Position numbers and translations under genes: made by a program. From Candidatus Coatesiibacteriota bacterium (lineage in GTDB: Bacteria > JAFGND01): a DNA stretch of 64,000 nucleotides. The notes under the pieces are model-generated. The model was not told the origin of the DNA. It made no database searches and saw only the letters and a program-made list of their open reading frames with translations. This document shows positions 43,437 to 53,155 of the stretch, piece by piece. How positions within the stretch are numbered: the first letter of the stretch is position 1; every line of letters starts with the position of its first letter. The stretch covers positions 11,933 through 75,932 of the forward strand of contig JAFGND010000035.1 in assembly GCA_016927185.1 (NCBI GenBank), given 5' to 3'.

Positions 43437-44252
43437 ATGAAGGGATTAATTGCAGTTTTTTTAATATTGATACCTGCTTTACTAAATGCAACAATTAAAT
43501 GCCCGAGCTGTAATACCGAGAATGATGATAATGCAAAACTATGCACAAAATGCGGCAAGTACTTGATTGTTGTTTTGAAAGTGACTAGTGATCCATATCA
43601 TGCTGCAGTATATTTGAATGATAAATTATTAGGGTATACTCCCTTGACAGAGACAATTCCAGTGGGATCATATAAACTGAGAATACAGAAAATGGGTTAT
43701 GATGTAGTAAATCAAAATATTACAATAGCTTATCTCACTGAAGCAAAGTCAGTTAAAACAGAAAACAGGCATTTTACATTATTTGCTAAGAGAGACCCTA
43801 ATATTAAACAAGGAAGGTTTTTCTTTGACTCACATCCTCAAAGAGCTGATGTGTTTGTTAATGGTTCAACAATTGGACAGACACCTGTAATGTCAGAAAT
43901 GCTTAATCCTGGTAAATATAAAATAAGATATTTGCTGGAACCTTACAAAATATATGAAGCTGAATATAGATTAGAAGCAGGGGTTGAAAAGGATGTTTTT
44001 CACAAACTATCAGAAGGTAAGGAAGGAAAAAGCAGTTTACCCAAAATCACTAGATATGGTGGAATAGGGATAACAGTAGTTGGAGCAGGTTTTCTTATCC
44101 TTGCTCAAAGTTCATATAATAAATACAAGGATGCCAAGATACAAAGAGATATAGATGATTACTGGGATAAAACAAAACTCTACTCGACATTCAGTTATGT
44201 ATGTATTGGCTTGGGAATAAGCTCAACAGGCATCTCATTTATTGTAAAGTAA
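43437..44252 (+). CDS. Exported zinc-ribbon and PEGA-domain membrane protein
   Basis: 271 residues with a strong AAGGAGGG site. Signal peptide KGLIAVFLILIPALLNA. Right at the mature start is a zinc ribbon, CPSCNTENDDNAKLCTKCGK. Two PEGA domains follow (SDPYHAAVYLNDKLLGYTPLTE; SHPQRADVFVNGSTIGQTP), a surface-layer-type beta fold. Two hydrophobic helices end the protein (about 205-225 and 250-270). Adjacent secreted genes on both sides suggest an envelope role. A zinc ribbon outside the cytoplasm is uncommon, and the annotation assumes the hydrophobic start is a signal sequence. Confidence 0.8.
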   Translation: MKGLIAVFLILIPALLNATIKCPSCNTENDDNAKLCTKCGKYLIVVLKVTSDPYHAAVYLNDKLLGYTPLTETIPVGSYKLRIQKMGYDVVNQNITIAYLTEAKSVKTENRHFTLFAKRDPNIKQGRFFFDSHPQRADVFVNGSTIGQTPVMSEMLNPGKYKIRYLLEPYKIYEAEYRLEAGVEKDVFHKLSEGKEGKSSLPKITRYGGIGITVVGAGFLILAQSSYNKYKDAKIQRDIDDYWDKTKLYSTFSYVCIGLGISSTGISFIVK

Positions 44253-44276
44253 TTTCAGGGATATAAAGGAGGAGAT

Positions 44277-47200
44277 ATGAATTTGCCCAAACGTTCTGTT
44301 GCTTGGGTAATTTTGCTTTTCAGTTTAGCATTTGTTATTACTTGTGCAAGAGATAATCCTTTTGATGAAAATGGAGATAGTTACAAAGGTCCTTATGATG
44401 TACCAAAACTTGAAACACCTGCCAATGGGGCTACACTTGAGAGGAATTCTACTACTTTAACATGGAAACTGAATAATCCTTCTGGCATGAAAGTCAGATA
44501 TGAAGTATATCTTGGTACTGATGGAAATTTATATAAAGCTAATCAAGGCTTTCTCGATAGTACATATTTTCAAGTCAGTAATTTGGAGCCTGATGAGAAA
44601 TATAGATGGCAGATAGTTGCTATAAGCGAAAGAGAAACTAATGAGAAAAGTGATATTTGGGAATTCACAAGCGGAAGACAAGCAGAAAATCAATCTCCGA
44701 TTATTGAAATTACAAATCCAGGGGATCATGATGCATATGCAGTAACATATTTTGATATAAGCTGGTACAGCGATGATCCTGATGGAGATACTTGTACTGT
44801 TACATTGAAGTATGATAAAGACAAGAATCCAAACAATGGATTTGAAGGAACTATAATCGAGAATTATCCTGACAGGAAAGAATATAGATGGGATGTATCA
44901 AGTGTTCCTGAAGGGGGTTATTATATATACGCATTGATTGATGATGGAAAAAGCACGAGATCCATAAGACCTGTAACAATCAATAATATTAAATCTCAAA
45001 ATGTAAATTTGAAAAGTAATCTTAATAAAAAGGAAGTTGTTAATGAAATAAATGTCTTGAAGGATGGAAATGTAAGTAACCTTAACTATAAAAGAGGTAA
45101 ACTCAATCCAACCAGAGCAATCCTAACACCTAAAAACAATACTGGTAATATTTCAACAGATATTAAAACCCCTGATAAAATTGGACTTACTGGAGAAAAC
45201 TACAGTAATTCAAAGGTTATTGTTGACAGATCCAACAAGAATCACCCTCCAAATCCACCTTATAATCCAAATCCCCGCGATGGATCAAGTAATAATGCTT
45301 TACAGCAGAGCTTGAGGTGGGATTGTGAAGATCCTGATGGGAATGATCTGACATATGATATTTTCTTTGGAAGAGAAGGGGATATGGTTAAGGTAGCTGA
45401 CAAAGTACCTAATAAGAATTATGAAACTCAGAAACTTACCAAATCTACATCTTATAAATGGCAAATTATTGCCTTTGATTCAAGAGGAGATTCAACTATT
45501 GGAAGAGTATGGACTTTTACTACAACAAATGCAGATTTTGAAGCATATGATCCTGATCCAGAAAATAATGCAATAGGTATTCCTCTTGATAAGTTTGTTT
45601 CATGGGATTGCAATGACATGAATGCAACATTTGATGTTTATATTGGAACTTCCCAGAATCCACAACGTCAATCAAGAAGACAATCGGATAAGGAATACGA
45701 TCCAGTACTGGAACCGGATACAACTTATTACTGGAAAATAGTATCATTCTCTTCTGGAGATAGCATTACAGGACCATTATGGAGTTTCAGGACAAAAAGA
45801 GCCAATAATCATCCTCCTAATCCTCCTTATGATCCAGATCCCGAGAATAACGCTACAGATATTCCATTGAACAAGGCAATGACATGGAAGTGTGAAGATC
45901 CAGACTCATTTGAAATGGGAGGTCTTCTTGGACAATCTTTGAGAAAAAACAGAAGGTATTTGAACAATGATCTTGATCAGAGAGATTCACTCTGGTATTC
46001 CGTTTATTTTGGAACAACATCCAATCCAGAATATGTCGGGAAAGTGGAAATAGCATTTTACAAACCTCCTGAGGATCTTTCTTCAAATACAAAATATTAT
46101 TGGAGAATAGTAGCGCATGATTCTCAAGGAGATTCTGCTAGTGGATCACTATGGAATTTTACAACAGGGACTCAGCGGGAATTATGGATAAGGGTAACAA
46201 AACCACCTGCTGGTGGAGCTGAAGCAGATTCATTATATACAATAGAATGGGAATATGATGCTCCAGGAAGTTCTTCTCCAAAAGTCAGCTTATATTATGA
46301 TACTGATTCTACTCAAAACGCTAATGAAGTTTTAATAAAAGAAAATATACTGGCTCAGGATAAAGCTTATACATGGAATTGCAAGGAAATACCTGAGGGT
46401 TCATATTATATTCTGGCAATAATTGATGATGGCTTGATGAAGACAAGCAGATACTATCTTAAGAAATCAAGTATCATAGATATAACAAAACCTATTAAAA
46501 AGCTTTTGAAGCCAGAAACTTCATTTGATTATTCTGATGGAGCTCTTAAATTACAGCATTATACAAAACCGGGAATAACAATAACTCAACCTCCTGCAGA
46601 AGGGGCAACTGCTGATTCTGTCTATAGAATTGAATGGACATATAACACATATGAAGGAACTTCCCCAATTGTATATCTCTATACGGATAATGATTCAATT
46701 CCTGGAGGAGAAGTCCTGATACAAGCTGCTATCCCTACAGATAGTTTAGGATATACTTGGAATTGTGATTCTATGCCTAATGGCTCATGGTATATTAAAG
46801 GGGTGATTGATGACAGGCATACTGGAAAAACAACCAGGATTATCTTCAAATTGCATAACAACGTGGCAAGACCTGATACTACTTATGACTATTCAGACGG
46901 AAAATTGACTATTGATCATGGTTATTATACACCTCCAACAATAACAGTTACAGATCCTCCCGAAGAAGGGGCAACTGCTGACAGTACATATACAATAAAG
47001 TGGAATTTTTCAGCTAGCCAGGAAACCTCACCAGTTGTAGATCTTTATTATGATAGTGATAATCAAAGGAACGGAAATGAAGTATTAATTCAAACAGAAA
47101 TTCCTGCAGATAGTCTTGAGTATGAATGGGATTTGACAGGTCTTTCAGAAGGATCATATTATGTATTGGCAGTAATTGATGATAAACATACTTCTTCATT

Positions 47201-49298
47201 CAAGTACTTACCAAAGAGGTTTATAGCAAAACCAGATTCTTCATTTGACTATTCTGATGGAACATTAACTGTTAGACGCTATACTCCACCTAATATCACT
47301 ATAACAAGACCTCCCGCTCAGGGAGCAACAGCAGATACTTCTTATACGATAGAATGGACTTATTCATCTTATCAAGGTACTTCCCCGATAGTCAATCTTT
47401 ATACTGATAATGATGTATCTCCTGGAGGAGAGGTTTTAATAAGAGGTTCTATTCCTGCTGAAGAACTACTTTATACATGGAAATGTGATAGTATGCCCAA
47501 TGGATCGTGGTATATCAAGGGAGTAATAGATGATGGATATACTAAGAAAACCTTTATATTGAATAAGACGAGTAAGTTTTTCAATTTCAGTCAGATTGTC
47601 AATAATATTGCCAGACCTGATACTGCTCATGATTACTCAGATGGTAGATTGACAATAGATCATTACTATTATACGCCTCCAACTATTACAATAACGGCAC
47701 CTCCAGCAGATAATGATACAGCTGATGCTTCTTATACAATAAGATGGAATTATTCTGCTTCGCAAGGAATGGAACCTGTAGTGGATTTATATTATGATTC
47801 AGATAATGTAAGAAATGGCAATGAGACCTTGATATCTTCAGGTATTCCTGCAGCTGATATCTCTTATGACTGGAATATCTCAAGTATGACAGAAGGAGAT
47901 TATTACATTTTAGGTGTTATAGATGATGGTTATTCTAAATCAAGTAAATACTTGATGAAAAACAGAATTGCCAGACCAGATAGTTCATTGGATTATTCTG
48001 ATGGAACTTTGACTATTCTGCATTATATGCCTCCATCAATCATGGTAACAAGACCTCCTGCTCAAGGGGATAGTGCGGATCTCAGCTACAGGATTGAATG
48101 GAATTATACCTCATTTCAGGGGACTACTCCAGTAGTGAATCTCTATACTGATAATGATAGATCTCCTGGGGGAGAGATACTGATTGCAAGTAATATTCCT
48201 GCAGCAAATCTTAATTATACCTGGTCTTGTGATTCAATGCCAGAATGTGAGATTTATATAAAAGCTGTGATAGATGACCAGAGAACTACTAGTTTTACCA
48301 GGAAATTAACTGATGAAAATGGAGTTATTAGTTTCAATGCTTTATTTGAAGGTTTCATAAAACATCCTGATACAGCTTATGACTATTCAGATGGTACTCT
48401 TGAAATAATTCATGCTGGAATGAAAAGAATGTTTACGGGACATACTGATGAAGTCTATTCAGTAAGCATAAGTTCTGATAGATTATATTTCATGTCAGCA
48501 AGTTTAGACCGGACAGCAAGGTATTGGAGAATTTCTGACGGTTCAACAATAAGAAGTATATCTCATCCTGATGCAGTGTTAAGTGTTTGCATAAGCAAGG
48601 ATGGAAATTTTGCATTAACTGGTTGTGCAGATGATTCTCTGAGATATTGGGAATTATCGACAGGAAACCTGATAAGGACTTTTGGAGGAGATAACGGAAA
48701 TGTTCTTTCTGTCGATATAAGCTCAAATGATCTTTATGCGGTTTCAGGCAATCAGAATAACAATGCTTCTTATTGGGATTTATCTACTGGTACGCTTATA
48801 AGGGATTTCACTGGTGGGCATACTTCTTATGTTAATCAGGCGAGATTCAGTTCAGATAGCAATTATATTATCACGGGTGGAGAAGACAATAGAATATGTC
48901 ATTGGCAGGTGTCAAATGGTTCTCTCCTTGGAACTATGACTGGACATTCTCAACCAGTTAATTCTGTCTTCTTGACAAGTGATAATATGTATGCATTATC
49001 AGGAAGTCAGGATAACACAGTAGGTTATTGGAATATATCCACTTATACAAATATGAATTACTTCACAGGTCATACAAATTCGGTAAATTCAGTTTTTGTA
49101 ACACCTAACAATAGATTTGTTCTTTCTGGCAGTAGTGATAACAGCTTGAGGTATATAGAAATATCTTCAGGAAACACTGTGAGAACTTTCACAAATCACA
49201 CTGCTGCAGTCAATTCTGTTGAGATTAGTAATGATGGTAAATATGCTATATCTGGAAGTTCAGATAATACGATAATTTACTGGCGTTTACCATTTTAA
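44277..49298 (+). CDS. Giant lipoprotein with FN3/Ig-like repeats and C-terminal WD40 propeller
   Basis: 1673 residues, GGAGG before the ATG. Lipobox FVITC with C23, then ARDNPFDENGD, typical of surface lipoproteins. Residues about 40-620 hold fibronectin III-like units (LRWDCEDPDGNDLTYDIFFG, TTYYWKIVSFSSGDS). Residues about 635-1380 hold six tandem Ig-like units of two alternating types. The last ~290 residues are seven WD40-like blades (GHTDEVYSVSISSD, DNTVGYWNISTY, AVNSVEISNDGKYAISGSSD). No enzyme domain is seen. Probably an adhesin or structural surface protein. A clear terminator hairpin follows. Confidence 0.88.
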   Translation: MNLPKRSVAWVILLFSLAFVITCARDNPFDENGDSYKGPYDVPKLETPANGATLERNSTTLTWKLNNPSGMKVRYEVYLGTDGNLYKANQGFLDSTYFQVSNLEPDEKYRWQIVAISERETNEKSDIWEFTSGRQAENQSPIIEITNPGDHDAYAVTYFDISWYSDDPDGDTCTVTLKYDKDKNPNNGFEGTIIENYPDRKEYRWDVSSVPEGGYYIYALIDDGKSTRSIRPVTINNIKSQNVNLKSNLNKKEVVNEINVLKDGNVSNLNYKRGKLNPTRAILTPKNNTGNISTDIKTPDKIGLTGENYSNSKVIVDRSNKNHPPNPPYNPNPRDGSSNNALQQSLRWDCEDPDGNDLTYDIFFGREGDMVKVADKVPNKNYETQKLTKSTSYKWQIIAFDSRGDSTIGRVWTFTTTNADFEAYDPDPENNAIGIPLDKFVSWDCNDMNATFDVYIGTSQNPQRQSRRQSDKEYDPVLEPDTTYYWKIVSFSSGDSITGPLWSFRTKRANNHPPNPPYDPDPENNATDIPLNKAMTWKCEDPDSFEMGGLLGQSLRKNRRYLNNDLDQRDSLWYSVYFGTTSNPEYVGKVEIAFYKPPEDLSSNTKYYWRIVAHDSQGDSASGSLWNFTTGTQRELWIRVTKPPAGGAEADSLYTIEWEYDAPGSSSPKVSLYYDTDSTQNANEVLIKENILAQDKAYTWNCKEIPEGSYYILAIIDDGLMKTSRYYLKKSSIIDITKPIKKLLKPETSFDYSDGALKLQHYTKPGITITQPPAEGATADSVYRIEWTYNTYEGTSPIVYLYTDNDSIPGGEVLIQAAIPTDSLGYTWNCDSMPNGSWYIKGVIDDRHTGKTTRIIFKLHNNVARPDTTYDYSDGKLTIDHGYYTPPTITVTDPPEEGATADSTYTIKWNFSASQETSPVVDLYYDSDNQRNGNEVLIQTEIPADSLEYEWDLTGLSEGSYYVLAVIDDKHTSSFKYLPKRFIAKPDSSFDYSDGTLTVRRYTPPNITITRPPAQGATADTSYTIEWTYSSYQGTSPIVNLYTDNDVSPGGEVLIRGSIPAEELLYTWKCDSMPNGSWYIKGVIDDGYTKKTFILNKTSKFFNFSQIVNNIARPDTAHDYSDGRLTIDHYYYTPPTITITAPPADNDTADASYTIRWNYSASQGMEPVVDLYYDSDNVRNGNETLISSGIPAADISYDWNISSMTEGDYYILGVIDDGYSKSSKYLMKNRIARPDSSLDYSDGTLTILHYMPPSIMVTRPPAQGDSADLSYRIEWNYTSFQGTTPVVNLYTDNDRSPGGEILIASNIPAANLNYTWSCDSMPECEIYIKAVIDDQRTTSFTRKLTDENGVISFNALFEGFIKHPDTAYDYSDGTLEIIHAGMKRMFTGHTDEVYSVSISSDRLYFMSASLDRTARYWRISDGSTIRSISHPDAVLSVCISKDGNFALTGCADDSLRYWELSTGNLIRTFGGDNGNVLSVDISSNDLYAVSGNQNNNASYWDLSTGTLIRDFTGGHTSYVNQARFSSDSNYIITGGEDNRICHWQVSNGSLLGTMTGHSQPVNSVFLTSDNMYALSGSQDNTVGYWNISTYTNMNYFTGHTNSVNSVFVTPNNRFVLSGSSDNSLRYIEISSGNTVRTFTNHTAAVNSVEISNDGKYAISGSSDNTIIYWRLPF
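46182..48420 (+). repeat. Six in-frame Ig-like repeat units in alternating B-A-B-A-B-A order
   Basis: Units begin at about 46182, 46575, 46941, 47295, 47685 and 48039. Type A carries TDND..PGGEVLI and CDSMPNGSWYIKGVIDD; type B carries YYDSDN..NGNEVLI and EGSYYVLAVIDD. Each ends with the linker PDxxxDYSDGxLxI. Lengths are 354-393 bases, and A-B pairs repeat at 720 and 744 bases, so the copying unit was probably a pair. Confidence 0.88.
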
Positions 49299-49301
49299 TT
49301 A

Positions 49302-49336
49302 ATAGTCAGCAGGGATAACTGCTGACTATGCTTTTT
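49302..49336 (+). terminator. Rho-independent terminator
   Basis: Perfect 11-base arms ATAGTCAGCAG and CTGCTGACTAT with a six-base loop, followed by GCTTTTT, directly after the giant lipoprotein gene. The clearest terminator in the window. Confidence 0.85.
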
Positions 49337-49385
49337 ACGAAATTTTTCAGTAATTGTGTTTTATTAAAGCAATTTCCCTTTTGGA

Positions 49386-49391
49386 TTGACA
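49386..49391 (+). promoter_or_regulatory. Possible -35-like TTGACA box before the prenyl synthase-gatE genes
   Basis: TTGACA 54 bases before ATG 49446, after the upstream terminator; TATAGC occurs at 12 bases and GCAA at 16. Confidence 0.35.
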
Positions 49392-49445
49392 AAAAGAGGA
49401 CTCTATAGCAAGGCAACACAGAATTGACCTTTGAACAGGAATGGA

Positions 49446-50348
49446 ATGCGTGCAGTAAAAGACATTCTTTTATACTACTGTCCCAGGATAGATACAGCAC
49501 TTAATGAGATATTAGCTATTCCTCCTTCTGAGGAGTTGAATTATCTATATGAGAGCATGAAATATAGTGTTATGGCTGGTGGAAAGAGGCTGAGACCTAT
49601 TTTATCGCTTTTATCATATCTAAGCTTAAACAAAAAAGAAGAAGAGAAATATATACCACTTCTTTGCAGTCTTGAATTAGCTCATACTTATTCCCTGATA
49701 CATGATGATCTTCCATCAATGGATAATGATGATTTAAGGCGTGGAAAAGCAACTAATCATAAGGTATTTGGAGAAGGCAATGCAATTCTGGCTGGTGATG
49801 GGCTGTTAACTCTTGCATTCGAGAATATTGTAAGAAGTGGATGGAAAGCCGGATTAAAAGACAGATGTATATTGAATATTATTATATGTTTTTCTGAAGC
49901 AATTGGTCCTGATGGTATGGTTGGTGGACAATCAATGGATCTGGCAAGTGAAAACAAAATTATAAATGATTTGGATGTTATTAAATCTATACATCTTAAC
50001 AAAACTGCAAAATTCCTGTCCGCAGCCTCTGTTATAGGAGGCTTGATAGGAGATGCTAATGAAGAACAATTGGAAGCTTTGAGAAAATACGGGGAGAAAA
50101 TTGGTCTAGCTTTTCAAATTATTGATGATATTCTTGATTTAATAGGAGATGAAAAGACTATTGGAAAGCCAATAAAATCGGACATTAACAAAAACAAAGC
50201 AACATATCCTTCAATAGCAGGTTTGGATGAAAGCAGAAAATTGGCATCTATTGAGATTCAACAGGCAAAACAAGCACTTACTTTACTGCCAGGAGATACT
50301 GGTGATTTGGTTTCATTAGCTGATTTCATTTTGGAAAGATCAAAATAA
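49446..50348 (+). CDS. Polyprenyl (farnesyl/geranylgeranyl) diphosphate synthase
   Basis: Short-chain trans-prenyl synthase of the IspA type, 300 residues. First aspartate-rich motif LIHDDLPSMDNDDLRRGK and second FQIIDDILDLIGDEK are intact, with MAGGKRLRPIL near the N-terminus binding isopentenyl diphosphate. DDLPSMD is of the bacterial farnesyl type, with the two-residue insertion. ATG 49446 follows AGGA at good spacing; a TTG at 49431 is the alternative. It would supply prenyl chains for the two UbiA-family enzymes in this window. gatE starts 8 bases downstream. Confidence 0.93.
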   Translation: MRAVKDILLYYCPRIDTALNEILAIPPSEELNYLYESMKYSVMAGGKRLRPILSLLSYLSLNKKEEEKYIPLLCSLELAHTYSLIHDDLPSMDNDDLRRGKATNHKVFGEGNAILAGDGLLTLAFENIVRSGWKAGLKDRCILNIIICFSEAIGPDGMVGGQSMDLASENKIINDLDVIKSIHLNKTAKFLSAASVIGGLIGDANEEQLEALRKYGEKIGLAFQIIDDILDLIGDEKTIGKPIKSDINKNKATYPSIAGLDESRKLASIEIQQAKQALTLLPGDTGDLVSLADFILERSK

Positions 50349-50356
50349 CAGGAGAC

Positions 50357-52246
50357 ATGGTGGAGAATATCAACTATGAGAAAATTGGTTTCCAGGCGGG
50401 ATTAGAAATTCATCAGCAGTTACTCACAGATTTAAAGCTTTTCTGTCATTGTCCTTCATATATCACGAATGAAAAATGTGATGCAGAGATTGTAAGACAT
50501 ATGCGTCCAACTCTTTCAGAATTAGGTGAATATGATGGAACTGCACTAATGGAATTTAAGACAAAAAAGAGAATAACCTATCAGCTTTACCATAAATATA
50601 CATGTACATATGAGATGGATGACACACCTCCATTTCTTCTCAATCAACAAGCTCTTGATATTGCATTAGAAATAGCAGTTTTACTGGGGTGCTCTATAGT
50701 GGATGAAATCCATATTATAAGAAAACAATACCTTGATGGATCAATCCCTACCGGATTTCAGAGAACAGCAATAATAGGAGTTGAAGGCTCAATACCATAC
50801 AGGAACAAGAATATAAGGATAATACAATTGGGTTTGGAAGAAGATTCATGCAGAGAAGTAAAAGATGTTGGACATGATATAGTATTCAAGACTGATAGAT
50901 TGGGAATTCCACTAATAGAAACAGTTACATATCCTGATATGTTGACTCCAAAAGAAGCAGGAGAAGTTGCTGCTTTAATAGGTGATATTGTAAGAGTGAC
51001 ACAAAAGGTTAGAAGAGGCATTGGAAGTGTCAGACAGGATGTTAATGTCAGTGTTAATGGTGGAACAAGAGTGGAAATAAAAGGAGTGCCAAGAGTAGGT
51101 TTAATTCCTGAATTGACACACAATGAAGCAATAAGACAAGTAAATCTTCTTTCCATTAGAGATAAACTGCTTTCAACTGGTATTAATTCAATTGCTTTCC
51201 AGACATTCAATATCCCTCCAAACTTAAGAAAAGCAAATGGATTTAAGATTTTCTTCAAGGAAGATGATTCAGTAAAAGGGATCAAACTTAATGGTTTAAA
51301 GGAAACACTTGAGAAGCCCACACAGCCTGGTCTCAGATTCAGGGACGAATTATCTGGAAGAGTAAAAGTCATAGCTTGCCTTGATAGAAAACCTAATATA
51401 ATGACTGAAGCAGATCTGAGATCTTATAATATAACCGAGGATGTAATAAAGCAATTGAAGGAACTCATGCAAATAAGTGACAGAGATGGTTTTGTAATAA
51501 TCTGGGGTCCTAAAACTGATGTTGAAACAGGTATAAATGAAATCGTCATTAGATGTGAAGAGTTGCTTAAAGGCATTCCCAGGGAAACAAGGCAAGCATT
51601 GAACAACGGTAATACTGATTTTGAAAGAATTTTACCAGGACCTGACAGGATGTATCCTGATACTGATCTGCCTCCAACAGTAATAAGCGAAGAAAGACTT
51701 AATAGAATTATTACCAATTTACCGGAACTTCCCTGGGCAAGGAGGAAATATCTGAGAGATCTTAGATTGCCTAATCATATGGTGGATTTACTAGTTTGTT
51801 CAATTTGGATGCCAGTTTTCAAAAAAATAGTAGAAGAGCTAGATATTAATCCGATCCTGGTTGGGGTAGTTATTACTGAAATGCTAAAGAATTTAAAACG
51901 AAAAGGTTACGATACTAAAAACATAACCTCTGAAATGCTTTTTAATATTTTTGCATCATATAAGGAAAAAGCTTTCAGTAAGGAAGCAATCCCGTTAATT
52001 CTATTGGAGTTTTGTCAGAAAAATCTGACCTTAAAAACAGTACTTGATAATTTGGGAATACAAATTGTATCAATAAATCTTGTTAAGATAATAATAAAAG
52101 ATATCCTCGATAATGATACAAGGAATTACAAAGGAGATAACAGGAAGAAACTAGATCATTTAATGGGAGAAGTAATGCAAAAGGTGAGGGGAAGAATAGA
52201 TGGATCTATAGTATATAGATTGCTGGAGGGAGCTATTTATACCTAA
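50357..52246 (+). CDS. gatE: Glu-tRNA(Gln) amidotransferase subunit E, archaeal type
   Basis: 629 residues. GatE activates Glu on tRNA(Gln) and accepts ammonia from GatD. Seen: IGFQAGLEIHQQLLTDLKLFCHCPS, a diagnostic GatE start (GatB has GLEVHxQL with a different cysteine pattern); IPLIETVTYPDM; IGSVRQDVNVSV; VEIKGVPRVGLIP; then the GAD insertion of about 110 residues (LSGRVKVIACLDRKP ... GIPRETRQAL), present in GatE and AspRS but not GatB; then ILPGPDRMYPDTDLPP and a tail domain. GatDE is regarded as archaeal, so this gene is likely transferred or an unusual lineage trait. GatD is not in the window. Overlaps the next gene by one base. Confidence 0.92.
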   Translation: MVENINYEKIGFQAGLEIHQQLLTDLKLFCHCPSYITNEKCDAEIVRHMRPTLSELGEYDGTALMEFKTKKRITYQLYHKYTCTYEMDDTPPFLLNQQALDIALEIAVLLGCSIVDEIHIIRKQYLDGSIPTGFQRTAIIGVEGSIPYRNKNIRIIQLGLEEDSCREVKDVGHDIVFKTDRLGIPLIETVTYPDMLTPKEAGEVAALIGDIVRVTQKVRRGIGSVRQDVNVSVNGGTRVEIKGVPRVGLIPELTHNEAIRQVNLLSIRDKLLSTGINSIAFQTFNIPPNLRKANGFKIFFKEDDSVKGIKLNGLKETLEKPTQPGLRFRDELSGRVKVIACLDRKPNIMTEADLRSYNITEDVIKQLKELMQISDRDGFVIIWGPKTDVETGINEIVIRCEELLKGIPRETRQALNNGNTDFERILPGPDRMYPDTDLPPTVISEERLNRIITNLPELPWARRKYLRDLRLPNHMVDLLVCSIWMPVFKKIVEELDINPILVGVVITEMLKNLKRKGYDTKNITSEMLFNIFASYKEKAFSKEAIPLILLEFCQKNLTLKTVLDNLGIQIVSINLVKIIIKDILDNDTRNYKGDNRKKLDHLMGEVMQKVRGRIDGSIVYRLLEGAIYT

Positions 52247-53142
52247 TGAATATAATTGTAGCAGTTGTAATATTTTTATCCGGAATTCTATATGCTTCTG
52301 AAGATATAGTTTTAAAGAATATCCTTAAAAAAGAAGTATCAGGCTATCAGGGTATAGTAGGTATTTACTATAAAAATCTTAAAACAAGGAGTACAGTTGA
52401 AATAAATGCAAATACTCAATTTCCTGCAGCCAGCATAATTAAAATACCTGTAATGATTGCCGCATTTGAAAAAATTAACAAGGGACAGGTGCAAAGAGAC
52501 AAAAAAGTTACTATTACGAAAAAAGATGTAATTGGGGGAAGCGGTATTTTATATAAACAAAGAAATCATGCTGTAGGTCAAGAACGCACTATACTTGATT
52601 TGATTACTTTAATGATAATCCTGTCTGATAATATGGCAACAAACAAGATAGTCAGGATTATAAGCAGGAATTATGTGAATTATATCTGTACAAAATATGG
52701 TTTATATAATACGAAAATGAATAGAATGATTTTGGATTTTGCTGCAAGAAATAGAGGCAGAGAAAACTGGACAACACCTAAAGATATGGGAAAAGCACTG
52801 GAGCTGATTCATTATAACAAAGTCTGCAATAGTAATATTTCGAGAGAAATGATGAGCATCTTGCTGCAACAAAAGATAAGAGGCAGGCTTCCTGGATTAT
52901 TACCTGCTGGAACTCCAGTAGCTAACAAAACAGGAACTGAGAATTCAATTGTAGGTGATGTTGGAATTATTTACTCGCCTAAAGGTCCATATTTATGCTG
53001 CATTTTAATAAAAGGATTCCCTATAAACAGGTCTGGAAAAGCAAAAAGACAAATTGCTGAATTATCCAAAATTATATATGATTACGTGATACAGGAGAAG
53101 AATAAATCTAATAAAGAGAACTCACAACTTATAAAGCATTAA
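52246..53142 (+). CDS. Exported class A beta-lactamase-like serine hydrolase
   Basis: 298 residues with signal peptide IIVAVVIFLSGILYAS. The Beta-lactamase2 fold motifs are present: SxxK in AASIIKIPVMIA, SDN in ILSDNMATNK, and KTG in VANKTGTENS. The omega-loop Glu (Glu166) of true class A enzymes is not found; the region reads LDFAARNRGRENWTTPKDM. It is more likely a peptidoglycan-acting or unknown hydrolase than a resistance enzyme. ATG overlaps the gatE stop by one base. Confidence 0.82.
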   Translation: MNIIVAVVIFLSGILYASEDIVLKNILKKEVSGYQGIVGIYYKNLKTRSTVEINANTQFPAASIIKIPVMIAAFEKINKGQVQRDKKVTITKKDVIGGSGILYKQRNHAVGQERTILDLITLMIILSDNMATNKIVRIISRNYVNYICTKYGLYNTKMNRMILDFAARNRGRENWTTPKDMGKALELIHYNKVCNSNISREMMSILLQQKIRGRLPGLLPAGTPVANKTGTENSIVGDVGIIYSPKGPYLCCILIKGFPINRSGKAKRQIAELSKIIYDYVIQEKNKSNKENSQLIKH

Positions 53143-53155
53143 AAAAGAGGTAAAG

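Noticed and set aside
46182-48420. Repeats as a CRISPR array or mobile element
   Set aside because: The units are long, in frame and code for Ig-like domains; there are no spacers or terminal inverted repeats.
50357-52246. Calling this gene gatB
   Set aside because: The GAD insertion and the FCHCPS and DRMYPDTDLPP segments are GatE features.
52246-53142. Antibiotic-resistance beta-lactamase
   Set aside because: The glutamate needed for deacylation is not found, and the context is housekeeping.
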